Shown here in pieces: positions 52,070 through 61,650 of a stretch of DNA of 64,000 bases. Position numbers and translations under genes: made by a program. The stretch comes from Mycobacterium sp. SM1 (GTDB lineage Bacteria; Actinomycetota; Actinomycetes; Mycobacteriales; Mycobacteriaceae). Position 1 is the stretch's first letter, and every line of letters starts with the position of its first letter. Location: NCBI RefSeq assembly GCF_018361265.1, contig NZ_JAFLNH010000004.1, forward strand, positions 186,001 through 250,000. The letters are read 5' to 3'. The notes beneath the pieces are model-generated. The model was not told the origin of the DNA, ran no database searches, and saw only the letters and a program-made list of their open reading frames with translations.

Positions 52070-53809
52070 TCAGTCGGCGACGGCGGCGTCGATGCCGGGT
52101 GTGAAGTCGAGGTACTTGGGTGGTTCGGGTAGGTCGAGCGCGGCGAGGATGGTTTTCTGATCGCCGGTGAGGGCGGAGCGTTGCGCCACGCGGCCGTCGG
52201 CGGTGGCGAAGGTGACCAGGTGCATGCGGTCGAGTTCGTGGCGCAGATTGCGCCAGGTGTCGCCGGTGCGGGTTTCTGCGACGCGGATGAGAAGCAGTGC
52301 CAGCCAACACAGTTGGACGTGAGCGCGGATGCGGTCCTCGCGGTGGTGGTAGACCGGGCGCAGCCCCAGCGAGCTCTTGGCGTCGCGCCAGCCGCGTTCC
52401 ACCGCGAGCAGCTGCTTGTAGGCGGCGGCCAAATCCTCGGCGGTAAGCGTGAGGTCGGAAGTGCGCAGCAGCCACTTGCCGTCGTAGTGGGCTTCACGTT
52501 GGGCGGCGGCGCGGTCGATGCGCAGCAGCCCGGTCTTGGTGCGCCGCAACAGCCTGCGCAGCCCGGGCTTGCCCTTCAAGGAGCCGACGAACTCGTCGCG
52601 CTTGCGTTTCGGCCAGGCGTCCGAGCCATCGATCAGCCCGGAGAGGTGCTCGATGAGCCGCTCACGCACTGCTGCGTCACGGTCGGCGGCATCCGGGTTG
52701 TGGCACACCACGAACCGCTCCGCACGCACCCCCTCGTTGTTGCCGCCGCCGGGTGCCACCCGAATCTCCTTGACCCGCAGGTTGTCGGCCACGTCGTGGT
52801 AACGGCCGGGGCGGGCCAGCGCGTCGGCGGCCTCGGCGTTGGTGTGGCGCAGCTTCTCGGCGTGGATGTAGTGCCCGCCGCCGCGGGTGAGATAGGCGCG
52901 GTTGGCCGCGGAAGCAAACCCGGCGTCGGCCACCCACACCAGCCGGTGCAGATTCCACGATCCCAGATCGTCTTTGACCGTGCGGATGATCCGCTGATCG
53001 CTCTCACTGCCGGGAAAGGTCCAGCAGCGCACCGGGATTCCGTCGCGGGTCACCGCCATCGCGATCACCACCTGAGGCCGGTCGTCGCGGTGGTCCTTGG
53101 ACTTGCCGAACCGGCGCGCGGCCCGCTCGACCGCTTTCGCGGTGCCGTCGTCGACCTCGGGTTCGGGGGCCAGGTCGGCCAGTTCGTCGGGCACATCGAC
53201 CTCCCAGTAGGTGGAGGTGGTGTCGATGAAGACGATGTCGACGTCCAGGTTGAGCAGGTGCGCGACCGAATCGAAGATCTGCGCGGCGATCTCGCCTAGC
53301 GCGGCGAGCAAAAAGTCCATCGACCGATACGCCGCGTCATCGGAAAACCCGGGGCACTCGGCGATCGCGACCCGTTCGGCGACCCACCGTGTGGCGCCCA
53401 GCTTGCTGCCCGGTTCCAGCGCCCGCTGCGCCACCAGCGCGAACAGCACCCGCTCCACGGTCGCGGCGTCCAGGCGCCGGTCCGCGGCGACCCGGCGCAG
53501 CGCCGCGCCCACACCCAGCCGGTCCCAGAGTTGGTCGAGCACCCATGCCCCGCCGAAGCGGCGCGAGTCCAAGATCTCGATCTCGCCGGTGTGCGCGGCC
53601 GCGATCGCCTGTGCCGGGTCGAGGAACCGCGAGATCGAGGCGACCAGTCGGGCCAGCGCGTCGCGGTCCACGGTGTCAGCGCGGCCGAAGTTGTGGATCA
53701 CCTTCGCCGAGGGCACCCCGGTGACCGGATGGCGTTCGCTGTGCGCCAGCTGCAGATACGACACCGTCGACCCGTCGCGGTTGCGCCGCTTCGTCTCCCG
53801 CAGGTACAC
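52070..53809 (-). CDS. IS1634-family transposase
   Basis: 579 residues. Start MYLRETKRRNRDGSTVSYLQ, DDE residues in VFIDTTSTYWEV (D), VWVADAGFASAANR (D) and YHHREDRIRAHVQLCWLALL (E). Appears intact. I could not fix the element's inverted repeats or target duplication. Confidence 0.9.
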   Translation of the reverse strand: MYLRETKRRNRDGSTVSYLQLAHSERHPVTGVPSAKVIHNFGRADTVDRDALARLVASISRFLDPAQAIAAAHTGEIEILDSRRFGGAWVLDQLWDRLGVGAALRRVAADRRLDAATVERVLFALVAQRALEPGSKLGATRWVAERVAIAECPGFSDDAAYRSMDFLLAALGEIAAQIFDSVAHLLNLDVDIVFIDTTSTYWEVDVPDELADLAPEPEVDDGTAKAVERAARRFGKSKDHRDDRPQVVIAMAVTRDGIPVRCWTFPGSESDQRIIRTVKDDLGSWNLHRLVWVADAGFASAANRAYLTRGGGHYIHAEKLRHTNAEAADALARPGRYHDVADNLRVKEIRVAPGGGNNEGVRAERFVVCHNPDAADRDAAVRERLIEHLSGLIDGSDAWPKRKRDEFVGSLKGKPGLRRLLRRTKTGLLRIDRAAAQREAHYDGKWLLRTSDLTLTAEDLAAAYKQLLAVERGWRDAKSSLGLRPVYHHREDRIRAHVQLCWLALLLIRVAETRTGDTWRNLRHELDRMHLVTFATADGRVAQRSALTGDQKTILAALDLPEPPKYLDFTPGIDAAVAD

Positions 53810-54315
53810 CCCTACACTGCTAGCACATATTCGCTGGTGAAGTCCAGCGACACGCCAGAACTCGTGTGCCTACACGAATCCGCCGTTTCGGTGACTCTGC
53901 AAGCCTCCTACCAGCACAATCGCTCCGCGCTACCCCGAAATATGCCTACGAACTGCGGAAGTCGGGCGAGGAGCGTTTGCGGGTGCGGCGTGGCCGTTGT
54001 GCGGTCCCGAAGATGGTGCGCACCTTGGGCACGTCCAACCGGGAGCGTGATGGCCCTCGTGCGGCGGCGCCGCACGAAATCATCTAGACCGGCGGCAACT
54101 GCTACATGACGTAGATGAGGGGCTGCGGTGCCCGCTGACCGGCAACGATCACCCCGTCTGCTTCCTCAACCTTGTCGAATACAGCACGAGTGCCGACGCC
54201 GTGCACTTACACGTAATCCTGTTACCAATGTGAAAATTGTTGTGTATACACCACGTTCGGGCAACGCGCCCGGATTGCATCACCGGCGTGTCGCACCGGG
54301 AAGTGTCGGCGCACA
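53810..54315. other. Region without a supported gene
   Basis: Lower-GC stretch before the DUF4062 gene. A frame at 53866-54087 shows no domain. AT-rich sequence with TGTGTATACACCACG near 54240-54255 could hold the promoter of the downstream gene. Confidence 0.5.
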
Positions 54316-55230
54316 ATGCTACACTGGACGAGCTTGATCGAACGTGTGATCGAGCCGGTAGCGCGTGCAGGCGCTACCGAACTCAACCACAACAAGAAAG
54401 AACAACAACAACAAGTGTTCCCTGCCAATGTACTAAAAGTGTTGATCGCCACGCCGGGAGATACCGGCGATGAGGTCGACGAGATCATCAAGAGCATCCA
54501 CAGCTGGAACGGACGCCGTGCTGAAGCGGAGGGCGTGATACTGCTCCCGCGCTTCTGGAAATTCGACGCCGTACCACTGATGAGTTCGGATGGGCCCCAG
54601 AGCGTCATCGATTCCCAGCTGGTGAATGACGCCGACATCGTGATCGCGGTGTTCGACAGCCGCGTCGGGACCGCCACGCCGACAGCAGTTTCCGGCACCG
54701 CCCACGAAATCGAACGCACTGCCGAGGCGGGCAAGCCGGTACATGTCTACTTCTCCGACGAGCCCGTCAGCCGGAATGCGGACCCCGAAGAACTGGCCCG
54801 GCTCAACAAGTTTCGTGCGGAGATGAAGGCCAAAAACCTCTTGGGCGTGTACGTGGATCCCACTGACCTTGGCGATCAGGTCCGTGAGGCTGTCGAGCAC
54901 GACATCGTCATGATGGACTTGGGCGTATCCGCGTTGTCGGTTGCTGCACCTGACCACGCGATGCCACGGTTACGGTACGACGGGTTCGCCAAGCGCCTTA
55001 TTGCGGAGAACCTCAGCACCACGGTTCGGGCCGACGAGTTCACGCTCGACATTCCTGACGGCCATTATTTGATCGGCTATGACGGCGAGCCGCTCGACCT
55101 GCTCCCACAGGCGGATGCGCGCTGGCGGGTGACATTATTCATGGGCTCCGACAATTCCGTGAAGATCAAGATGCGGTGGCTGGAAAACGGTGAGCCGCAA
55201 GAGGAAACCCAGACGGTGTTCCTCGACTGA
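54316..55230 (+). CDS. DUF4062-domain protein, candidate defence gene
   Basis: 304 residues. After a 37-residue polar N-terminus (Gln/Asn/Lys run NHNKKEQQQQ) comes a DUF4062/TIR-like Rossmann domain: LKVLIATPGDTGDEVDEIIK, PRFWKFDAVPLMSSDGPQSV, NDADIVIAVFDSRVGTATPT, SGTAHEIERTAEAGKPVHVY. The C-terminal 130 residues look beta-rich (FTLDIPDGHYLIGYDG, WRVTLFMGSDNSVKIKMRW) and could sense a ligand or protein. DUF4062 often forms part of phage-defence NTPase proteins; here it stands alone beside restriction-modification genes. Antiphage role is inference. Confidence 0.75.
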   Translation: MLHWTSLIERVIEPVARAGATELNHNKKEQQQQVFPANVLKVLIATPGDTGDEVDEIIKSIHSWNGRRAEAEGVILLPRFWKFDAVPLMSSDGPQSVIDSQLVNDADIVIAVFDSRVGTATPTAVSGTAHEIERTAEAGKPVHVYFSDEPVSRNADPEELARLNKFRAEMKAKNLLGVYVDPTDLGDQVREAVEHDIVMMDLGVSALSVAAPDHAMPRLRYDGFAKRLIAENLSTTVRADEFTLDIPDGHYLIGYDGEPLDLLPQADARWRVTLFMGSDNSVKIKMRWLENGEPQEETQTVFLD

Positions 55231-55538
55231 GTTCTGGGGCAGCCGAGGCGGGGAGCCTGGCCGACAACCCCTTAACCCGCCCCGGCGACCGACTAGGGTG
55301 TGCCGCTTCGGGGCCTAGGACGGCGCTGAACAAGGCAGCGTAGTAGGGCGGGAAGGACGCCGACAAGGCCGTTTCTTCGGCAGTGAGTCAACCTGGTTGG
55401 TCGACAACGTGGTCGTTCTTCTCGCTAGTCCTTAAATAAGCGAGTCGCTGCCAGCGGATTGCAGGATTGTGCGGGAGTTCGATTTGGTTTGGCGGTCGGG
55501 CGGTGTCTGGGGCGTCGATGACTGTTTTCGGATGGGTG
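55231..55538. other. Region without a supported gene
   Basis: Between the DUF4062 gene and the second IS3 copy. No frame with recognisable domains; ends in GTG at 55536-55538, the IS3 target duplication. Confidence 0.5.
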
Positions 55539-55569
55539 TGGGTTTCCCCTGAAAACGTGGAGGTTTCCG

Positions 55570-56463
55570 TTATGCGGCCTGCGGTTGGATGGCCGTGATT
55601 TTTTCGTATTCGACGGGTGGCGGCAACCCGGCTGAGCTGTGCCGACGTCGGGTGTTGTAGAACTCGTAGCACCAGGTGGTGATGGCCTCGCGTGCCTGTG
55701 CCTTGGTGGCGAAGTGGTGGCGGGACAGCACCTCGTGTTCGAGGGTGGAAAAGAACGCCTCGCTGGCGGCGTTGTCGAAGCACGACCCGACACGTCCCAT
55801 CGATTGGGGCACCCCGAGCTTGCGGCACAGCTTAGTGAAATCATTGGCGGTGTAGGTAGATCCGCGATCAGTGTGAAAGATCACGCCAGCGATCGCTGCG
55901 CGCCCGCCACGTACTGCGACGGCCATCTTGATCGCGTCGCTGGCCAGCTCGGCATCGGGGTGCTCCGACATCGGGCAAGCCAGCAAACGTCGCCCGCACA
56001 GGTCCAGGACCGAAGCCAAAGACAGTTTGGCCTCATCGGTGGGGATTTCGGTGATATCACCGCACCACGCCCGGTTGGGCGCTGCGGCGGTGAAGTCCCG
56101 TTTGAGCAGGTCGGGGAACTGAGGTGCCTTCTTGTCCTGGCGGGTCAACCCCCTGGGGCGCTTAGGCTTGCGCCCGGCCAGCCCGTGCCGGCGCATCGAG
56201 TCGGCCACCGTGTTCACGCTGACCTTCCAGCCTTCAGCGAGCAGGTCGGCGTGGATCCGCGGCGAGCCGTAGGTGCGCTGGGAGCGCTCGAACAGCTCCG
56301 CCACTCGCGCATCCAGCCGCGCGCGGCGTCGCTGCCGCTCAGTGGGCTCGCGGTCCAGCCACTTATAGAACCAGGAAACGCTGACCCCCAAAAGCGCGCA
56401 GCACACCGTGTGTGGCACCCCATGCACGGTCCTCTGGTCGGCGATAAAGCGGGCCACACTCAC
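55570..56463 (-). CDS. IS3-family transposase OrfB
   Basis: 297 residues, near-identical to 17404-18297, with D, D, E in WCGDITEIPTDEA, FHTDRGSTYTA and DNAASEAFFSTLEHE. Overlaps orfA by ATGA, where OrfAB fusion by frameshifting would occur. Confidence 0.93.
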   Translation of the reverse strand: MSVARFIADQRTVHGVPHTVCCALLGVSVSWFYKWLDREPTERQRRRARLDARVAELFERSQRTYGSPRIHADLLAEGWKVSVNTVADSMRRHGLAGRKPKRPRGLTRQDKKAPQFPDLLKRDFTAAAPNRAWCGDITEIPTDEAKLSLASVLDLCGRRLLACPMSEHPDAELASDAIKMAVAVRGGRAAIAGVIFHTDRGSTYTANDFTKLCRKLGVPQSMGRVGSCFDNAASEAFFSTLEHEVLSRHHFATKAQAREAITTWCYEFYNTRRRHSSAGLPPPVEYEKITAIQPQAA

Positions 56464-56750
56464 CTCGTCGCCTCCTTGACCCAGCCGACCACGGATCGCT
56501 TGAGCACATCACGCTTCATGCGCAGCTCGGCGACCTCGGCGCGCAGCCGCTTCAACTCGGCGATATCACCGGTGGAAAGCCCCTGGGCGCCTTCCCGTTC
56601 AGCACGATCTTTGGCAACCCAATTACCCAGGGTGCCCGGATGGATCCCGAGGTCTCGGGCCACCTGCGCGATCGGCTTACCGGTATCCCGGACTATCCGT
56701 ACCGCTCCCTCCCGAAACTCCCGGTCGAACTTCCTGCGCGTCTCTGACAT
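56460..56750 (-). CDS. IS3-family OrfA
   Basis: 96 residues with helix-turn-helix PIAQVARDLGIHPGTLGNWV and a C-terminal leucine-rich coiled segment (LKRLRAEVAELRMKRDVLKR) used for multimerisation. Intact here, broken in copy 1. Confidence 0.92.
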   Translation of the reverse strand: MSETRRKFDREFREGAVRIVRDTGKPIAQVARDLGIHPGTLGNWVAKDRAEREGAQGLSTGDIAELKRLRAEVAELRMKRDVLKRSVVGWVKEATR

Positions 56751-56796
56751 GCCCTTACCTCATAGTGCATGCCTCCACACTTTCGGGGGATTTCCC

Positions 56797-56980
56797 GTGA
56801 GCGGTCGTCGATTGGCTGGATTATTGCTTCTGCGTGGGTTGTTCGGGTGTGAGGGCATGCGGGGACGCCGCGAGGTGCGCTGGTTTGGGCAACGGAGACA
56901 GGGCTGGCGTGCTGTGGGGTGCGGCAGGACCGTAGGCGAGTGGCGGGTGTGGGTGTCAGCCGAGGTCGTGTCCCTGCGGC
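56797..56980. other. Unassigned sequence between IS3 copy 2 and the IS256-family element
   Basis: 184 bp with no recognisable gene. It is the continuation of the DNA that IS3 copy 2 interrupted. Confidence 0.4.
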
Positions 56981-57028
56981 GGTGTAAAAGGGTTCGGACG
57001 TAGGTTCCCTCCAAGACGGGAAGTCTGA

Positions 57029-58778
57029 CCCTGATTTTTCAGCCGGCCTGTGATGATCTTGTTTTCGGTGGCCGGGGCGGTGGTGGCTGCGCTGTTGGGA
57101 TGCGCTGATGGGGGTTGGAAGCTGTTGGGTGATGGCGTAATTGGGGGTGGGCACGGCCGCGGGGCTGTGGTGACCGGTTTTAGGGATGGGTCGATCGCGT
57201 TGTGGCGGTGGAGGGTTGGAGATGGGGTGCGAGGTGTGCGGTGACGGGCCGGTTCGCGGCGGTCAACCGAAGGCCGGTAGCGCCCGGATGCGTGGTAGCG
57301 CGGTGGCGAACGCCTCCACGTGGGGGTAGGCGGCAGCAAAACGCAGGTGCAGGCGTCGGCCGTGACGCACCAGCCGGGCGGCGACGTTGAGAAATGCCAG
57401 GCGTAGTCGTTTTCCCCGCGCTCGACGCACCGCGCGGGGCAACGCCAGGGCGCGCAACCAGCACCCGATGTTGTGGGCCAGCGCGGCGGCCTGCCAGGAC
57501 AGCCAGTTACCGAAGAACGATCGCGCCGGGGCGTGGATCATCCCCAAGTCGTTTTTGAGCGCCCGGATGGTGTCTTCGGGGATGCCGCCGCGCAGCCGGT
57601 GATGCGCCTCGACCTCGGCGGCGCTGAGCCGCTCGGCGGGCACGTTGGTGATGATCGCGTGCAGCCGCCAGCCATCCAGGTCATCGAAGGCCAGCTGCTC
57701 ACCGGGCTGTTTGGGTTGGCGGCGCACGATCAGCCGCACACGCCGTCCCAGCACCGTGGTGGTGGTCTCGGCGATCTGGCTGCCCTTGTCGGTCTCCTGC
57801 CCTTTTGCCGGGGCCCATACGGTGTGCGGGTCGGTGGCCAGCGCGTGGATCACGGCCGCGACCGGCTTGTACTGTTTGACCGTGACCGAGTAGTCCGCGC
57901 CGTGGCGTTCGGCGGCCTCGATCACCTGCTGCTGGTAGCCGGCCGAGTCGACCCGCGGCCACAACCGGTAGGTATCGCGGCAACCGGCCGGGATCGCGCT
58001 CACGCACTCGTCGATGAAGCTGCCCATCGCCGGCCCGTCGTTAGCTGCGCCGCCGCGGGCGCGCAGTGCGAGCACGTCTCCGGTCTCGCCGCACACGCCC
58101 ACCAGCGGGGAGAGCGCGCTCTGCCCGGTGCGCGAGAATGCGCTGCCTTGCTTGCCCGCCCCGTAGGTCGCCACCCGGGTGGCATCAGGGTCGATGGTCA
58201 GCCGCTCACCTTCAGGGGCGGCGCCAGCAGCCCAGGCTCGGCGCAGCATCACCCGGTTGACCGCGCCGGCCTTGGCCACCCGACCCAAATCCGCGCCCGC
58301 CACAAACCGCCACAACGTGGGCACCGACGGCAACGGGTTGGTCCCGCGCAGCACCGTGGTCGCCGGGTCGGCCAGCACCACCCGATCACTCAAGAAGTCC
58401 CCACCGGCCAGCAGCGTCTCGGTCAACGCCCGATAACACTGCCCACCGCTATAGCCGCCCGGCCCGATCAGACGCAACCCCCGCCGATCGGCCTCGCCGA
58501 CCACACCCAGCCGGTCCAGCAGCGGACCCCACAACGCCACCCCCGCCACCGGCGTCAGCTCATCCTCGCCCGCGCTGATCAGCGGGTGCGGCACCGGGTG
58601 TTTCGGACTCGCCAGCACCACATCATCGACATCGAACAACAAACCGCTAGCATTCACCACACGGGTGCCCTTTCTCTGGGATCATCGTCGCCTTCCACAA
58701 ACACGATTATCCCTTGCAGGAAGGGCACTTCCGCGCTACGACGCGGCCCTCAATCCATAGCCGGCTGAAAAATCAGGG
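57029..58778 (-). mobile_element. IS1380-family insertion sequence (1750 bp)
   Basis: Perfect inverted ends CCCTGATTTTTCAGCCGGC of about 19 bp, flanked by TCTGA at 57024-57028 and 58779-58783 (5-bp duplication). The gap 57041-57262 is noncoding except for shadows. Confidence 0.92.
57263..58660 (-). CDS. IS1380-family transposase
   Basis: 465 residues, MVNASGLLFDVDDVVLASPK... DDE-type residues in RLTIDPDATRVATY (D), WPRVDSAGYQQQVI (D) and GGIPEDTIRALKNDLGM (E). Intact. Confidence 0.92.
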   Translation of the reverse strand: MVNASGLLFDVDDVVLASPKHPVPHPLISAGEDELTPVAGVALWGPLLDRLGVVGEADRRGLRLIGPGGYSGGQCYRALTETLLAGGDFLSDRVVLADPATTVLRGTNPLPSVPTLWRFVAGADLGRVAKAGAVNRVMLRRAWAAGAAPEGERLTIDPDATRVATYGAGKQGSAFSRTGQSALSPLVGVCGETGDVLALRARGGAANDGPAMGSFIDECVSAIPAGCRDTYRLWPRVDSAGYQQQVIEAAERHGADYSVTVKQYKPVAAVIHALATDPHTVWAPAKGQETDKGSQIAETTTTVLGRRVRLIVRRQPKQPGEQLAFDDLDGWRLHAIITNVPAERLSAAEVEAHHRLRGGIPEDTIRALKNDLGMIHAPARSFFGNWLSWQAAALAHNIGCWLRALALPRAVRRARGKRLRLAFLNVAARLVRHGRRLHLRFAAAYPHVEAFATALPRIRALPAFG

Positions 58779-58801
58779 TCTGAGGAAAGGAACCCACGTC
58801 C

Positions 58802-60148
58802 GTGTCGAAAAGAGTATCGCCTGCGCAGCGGTTGCAGGCAGAGATTGATGGGGTGTTCGCCGGTGGTGAGGATTTGTCGCGTGCAGTCGAGCGGGTGGCC
58901 CAGTTGGGCGCGCAGCTACTGCTGCAGTGCGCGTTGGAGGCCGAGGTGAGCGCGTTTTTGGGCCGGGATCGCTACCAGCGGGCCGCTACCAGCGAGGATC
59001 CGCGGGCTGGGATGCGTAACGGGTATTGCCCGACCACGGTCAAAACGACCGCCGGCCCGATCACGCTGCACCGGCCGAAGGTGCGCGGCACCACCGAGCG
59101 GTTCGCCAGCCAGTTGCTCGGCACGGGGGTGACCAAGACCAACGCGCTGGAGTCGCTGGTGATCGCCGGGTTCGTGCGCGGGTTGTCGACCCGCGACGTG
59201 GAGGCCACCTTGGTCGAGGCGCTCGGCGAGGGCGCGGCGGTGTCGAAGTCGACGGTGTCGCGGGTCTGCGAAGACATCAAGACCCAGTTCGAGTCCTGGA
59301 GCCGTCGGCGCCTCGACGAGGTGGAGCTGGACTACCTGTTTTTGGACGGCAGCCATTTCACGTACCACGCCAACGCCTCGGCCGAGCCGGTGCTGGCCGC
59401 GTGGGGCATCGACACCGACGGCAAACCGGTGTTCGTCGGGCTGGAGGCCGCCTGCAGCGAGTCCGGGGATGCCTGGGAGGGGTTTTTGCGCGGGCTCGGC
59501 GAGCGCGGGCTGGCGTGCCCGCTGCTGGTGATCAGCGACGGCGCACCCGGGTTGATCGGCGCGGTGGAGCGCACCATGGGTGCCGCGCTGCGCCAGCGGT
59601 GTCTGGTGCATCGCGCCAGAAACATCCTTGCCAAAGTGCCCAAAAACGCCCAAGCCGAGGTGAAGGCCGACTACTGGGCGATCTTCGATGTGCCCGAGAA
59701 CATCGCGCCTGGCCGCGACGCGGTCACCTACGTGCACAAGAGGATCGACGCGTTCGCCAAGCGTTGGCGCGACTCGTATCCGGCGGCGGTGCGGTGTCTT
59801 CTTGATGACCGTGACTCGCTGACGGTCTACCTGCGGTTCCCACGGGAGCATTGGGCCCGGGTGCGCCACTCCAATTTCATCGAGCGGACCTTCGGGGAGA
59901 CCCGCCGCCGAGTCAAGGTCATCGGCCGACTGCCCGGCGAGCACTCCTGCCTGAAGCTGGTGTGGGCCGTACTCGACCGCGCCTCGGCCGGCTGGCGCGG
60001 GTTCACCATGACACCGGCCGTGCTACGGCTACTACAGGACCTGCGAAGGTCGTTGCATGACCCACCGACCAAACTGCCGCAACGAAATTCGCAAGTACGC
60101 GCCGAAACTGAAGCGGCGCCGGCCGATGCTGTCGGCGCCATCGTATAA
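58802..60148 (+). CDS. IS256-family (mutator-type) transposase
   Basis: 448 residues from GTG 58802 (SKRVSPAQRLQAEIDGVFAG). Catalytic D in YLFLDGSHFTYH, D in LLVISDGAPGLIG, E in SNFIERTFGETRRR. The CLVHRARNILAKVP segment is typical of the family. Intact; different subgroup from the IS1081-like gene. Confidence 0.92.
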   Translation: MSKRVSPAQRLQAEIDGVFAGGEDLSRAVERVAQLGAQLLLQCALEAEVSAFLGRDRYQRAATSEDPRAGMRNGYCPTTVKTTAGPITLHRPKVRGTTERFASQLLGTGVTKTNALESLVIAGFVRGLSTRDVEATLVEALGEGAAVSKSTVSRVCEDIKTQFESWSRRRLDEVELDYLFLDGSHFTYHANASAEPVLAAWGIDTDGKPVFVGLEAACSESGDAWEGFLRGLGERGLACPLLVISDGAPGLIGAVERTMGAALRQRCLVHRARNILAKVPKNAQAEVKADYWAIFDVPENIAPGRDAVTYVHKRIDAFAKRWRDSYPAAVRCLLDDRDSLTVYLRFPREHWARVRHSNFIERTFGETRRRVKVIGRLPGEHSCLKLVWAVLDRASAGWRGFTMTPAVLRLLQDLRRSLHDPPTKLPQRNSQVRAETEAAPADAVGAIV

Positions 60149-60211
60149 AATCACAATCGCAAGTGAGCGGAATCTATGCCCGAACTTTTACACCGCGATT
60201 GGGACGCCACC

Positions 60212-61528
60212 TCAGCCGAAGCGAGTGCGCTCAATGGTGTTGTAGGCGCTGAAGAATCGGTCCAGGCTGGGGTGGTAGCCGATGATCCGGACGGTAATGG
60301 CACGGGCGCGGCGGATGATCATGGCGGGGATGAGGATCACCTGGGTGCAAAAGCGGCGGAACTCCATGTTGATCCAGTCTCGCCGGTCGGCCTTGTGGTG
60401 CAGCATCATCGCAAACCAGGACTTGATGTTCCAGGCCAGGGCGGCGATGACCATGTGGGCCCAGTTGGAGACCAGGTCATAAAGCGGCACCCGCAGCGCG
60501 TTGACACCGTTTTTCAGCTGCTCGATGACGTTTTCCTGGTCGCAGCGGTCGTTGGCGCAGGCCACGACCTGCGCGGGGGTCAGATCGGTGCGGGTGGTGA
60601 TGTAGAAGAAGTAGCGGACCTCGTCGATGAGCGCCTGCTCACCGCGGGTCTTGCTGATGTTCTTGCGCAGCGCGATCACCCGGTAGGGTCGGCCACACTT
60701 GCCGGGCTGGTAGGTGAACTCGGCGACATCCTCGCCGTTGAGTTCAAGGTTGACATAGCCGCGTTCGGCGACGATGCGCCGCTTGTGGTTGGGCTCGCGC
60801 CGGCGCTGCTGCCCGCTGCGCGGCGGCGCGGGGTCGGGCCGCTGCAGCGGTGTCCAGCAGGCCTCGGCCAGCGCCTCGGCGCGCGAGCGCAGCGCGGCAC
60901 TGGCGTCCATGCCGAACACGAAGTCGACCTGCTTGGCCCATCGGTCGAAGTGCGCGGTCAACGAGAAGTCGGTGTCCCCGCGCAAACACACCCGTGCGGC
61001 GTGCGGGGTGACCAGCTCGATGGCCTTGTCGATCCACTGCGCCGCGCCGGCGTGGCTGGGCGCGTTGCCGGGCCGGTTGACCAGGTAGAGCACTTCCTTG
61101 GTGTTGGCCAGCGACACGATCAGCGGCGCGTAGCCCCAGATGCCCTGGTAGGACATGTCCATCCCGGCCTTGTGTTGGCCGTAGGTGGGTGCGATGGTGC
61201 CGTCCACGTCAAGGTAGGCGATCGGGCCCAGCAGCTCAGCGCCCCGGCCCGCCCACAGCTGCGGGCGCACCGCGTTGATGGCCTCCATCAACGTGGCCAC
61301 GTCGGCCTCGCTGAACCGGCGGCAGAAATCGCCGGCCGTGGTCGGATCCGGGATCAGCTGCGCGCCCAAAGCGTTCATGTAGGCGCTGTCGTGGCGCAGC
61401 CGCTCGATGTCTTCAAGGCGGGTGCCGCCACAGGCCACGTTGTAGGCCAAGTTCAACACATGGTCGGATTCGTGATAGGGCAGGTGCACCTTCAACAACT
61501 GCAGATCCTCGTCGATCCGCTCGACCTA
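60212..61528 (-). pseudogene. IS1380-family transposase of another subgroup, N-terminus missing
   Basis: Recognisable sequence starts at VERIDEDLQLLKVHLPYHES near 61528, where a full-length homologue would have roughly 80-100 further residues. DDE residues are kept: YLDVDGTIAPTYGQ (D), CLRGDTDFSLTAHF (D), QENVIEQLKNGVNALR (E). The first usable start would be about 61498. The left side abuts the IS256-family element. Confidence 0.85.
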
Positions 61529-61650
61529 ACATCGTCGGGAAGAGTTCTTGATGAGTTATCAACAGATGACAGCGAGGTGCTCAGGCGCATTGTCGGCAAT
61601 CCGCGGTATGGTGCGAACACATGTTCGATACTCGGCAGAAGGAGGGCGCT

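Larger units (their letters stand above)
55539..56796 (-). mobile_element. IS3-family insertion sequence, copy 2 (1258 bp, intact)
   Basis: Same ends as copy 1. Flanked by GTG on both sides (55536-55538 and 56797-56799), a 3-bp duplication. Both orfs intact, so this copy is the likely active form. Confidence 0.93.
56981..60194 (+). mobile_element. IS256-family element interrupted by an IS1380-family element
   Basis: Ends GGTGTAAAAGGGTTCGGACG (left) and GGTGTAAAAGTTCGGGCATA (right, reading inward) are inverted repeats of about 26 bp. The IS1380 insertion at 57029-58778 sits in the 5' noncoding part, so the transposase itself is whole but separated from the native upstream sequence. No clear target duplication found. 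Confidence 0.85.
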
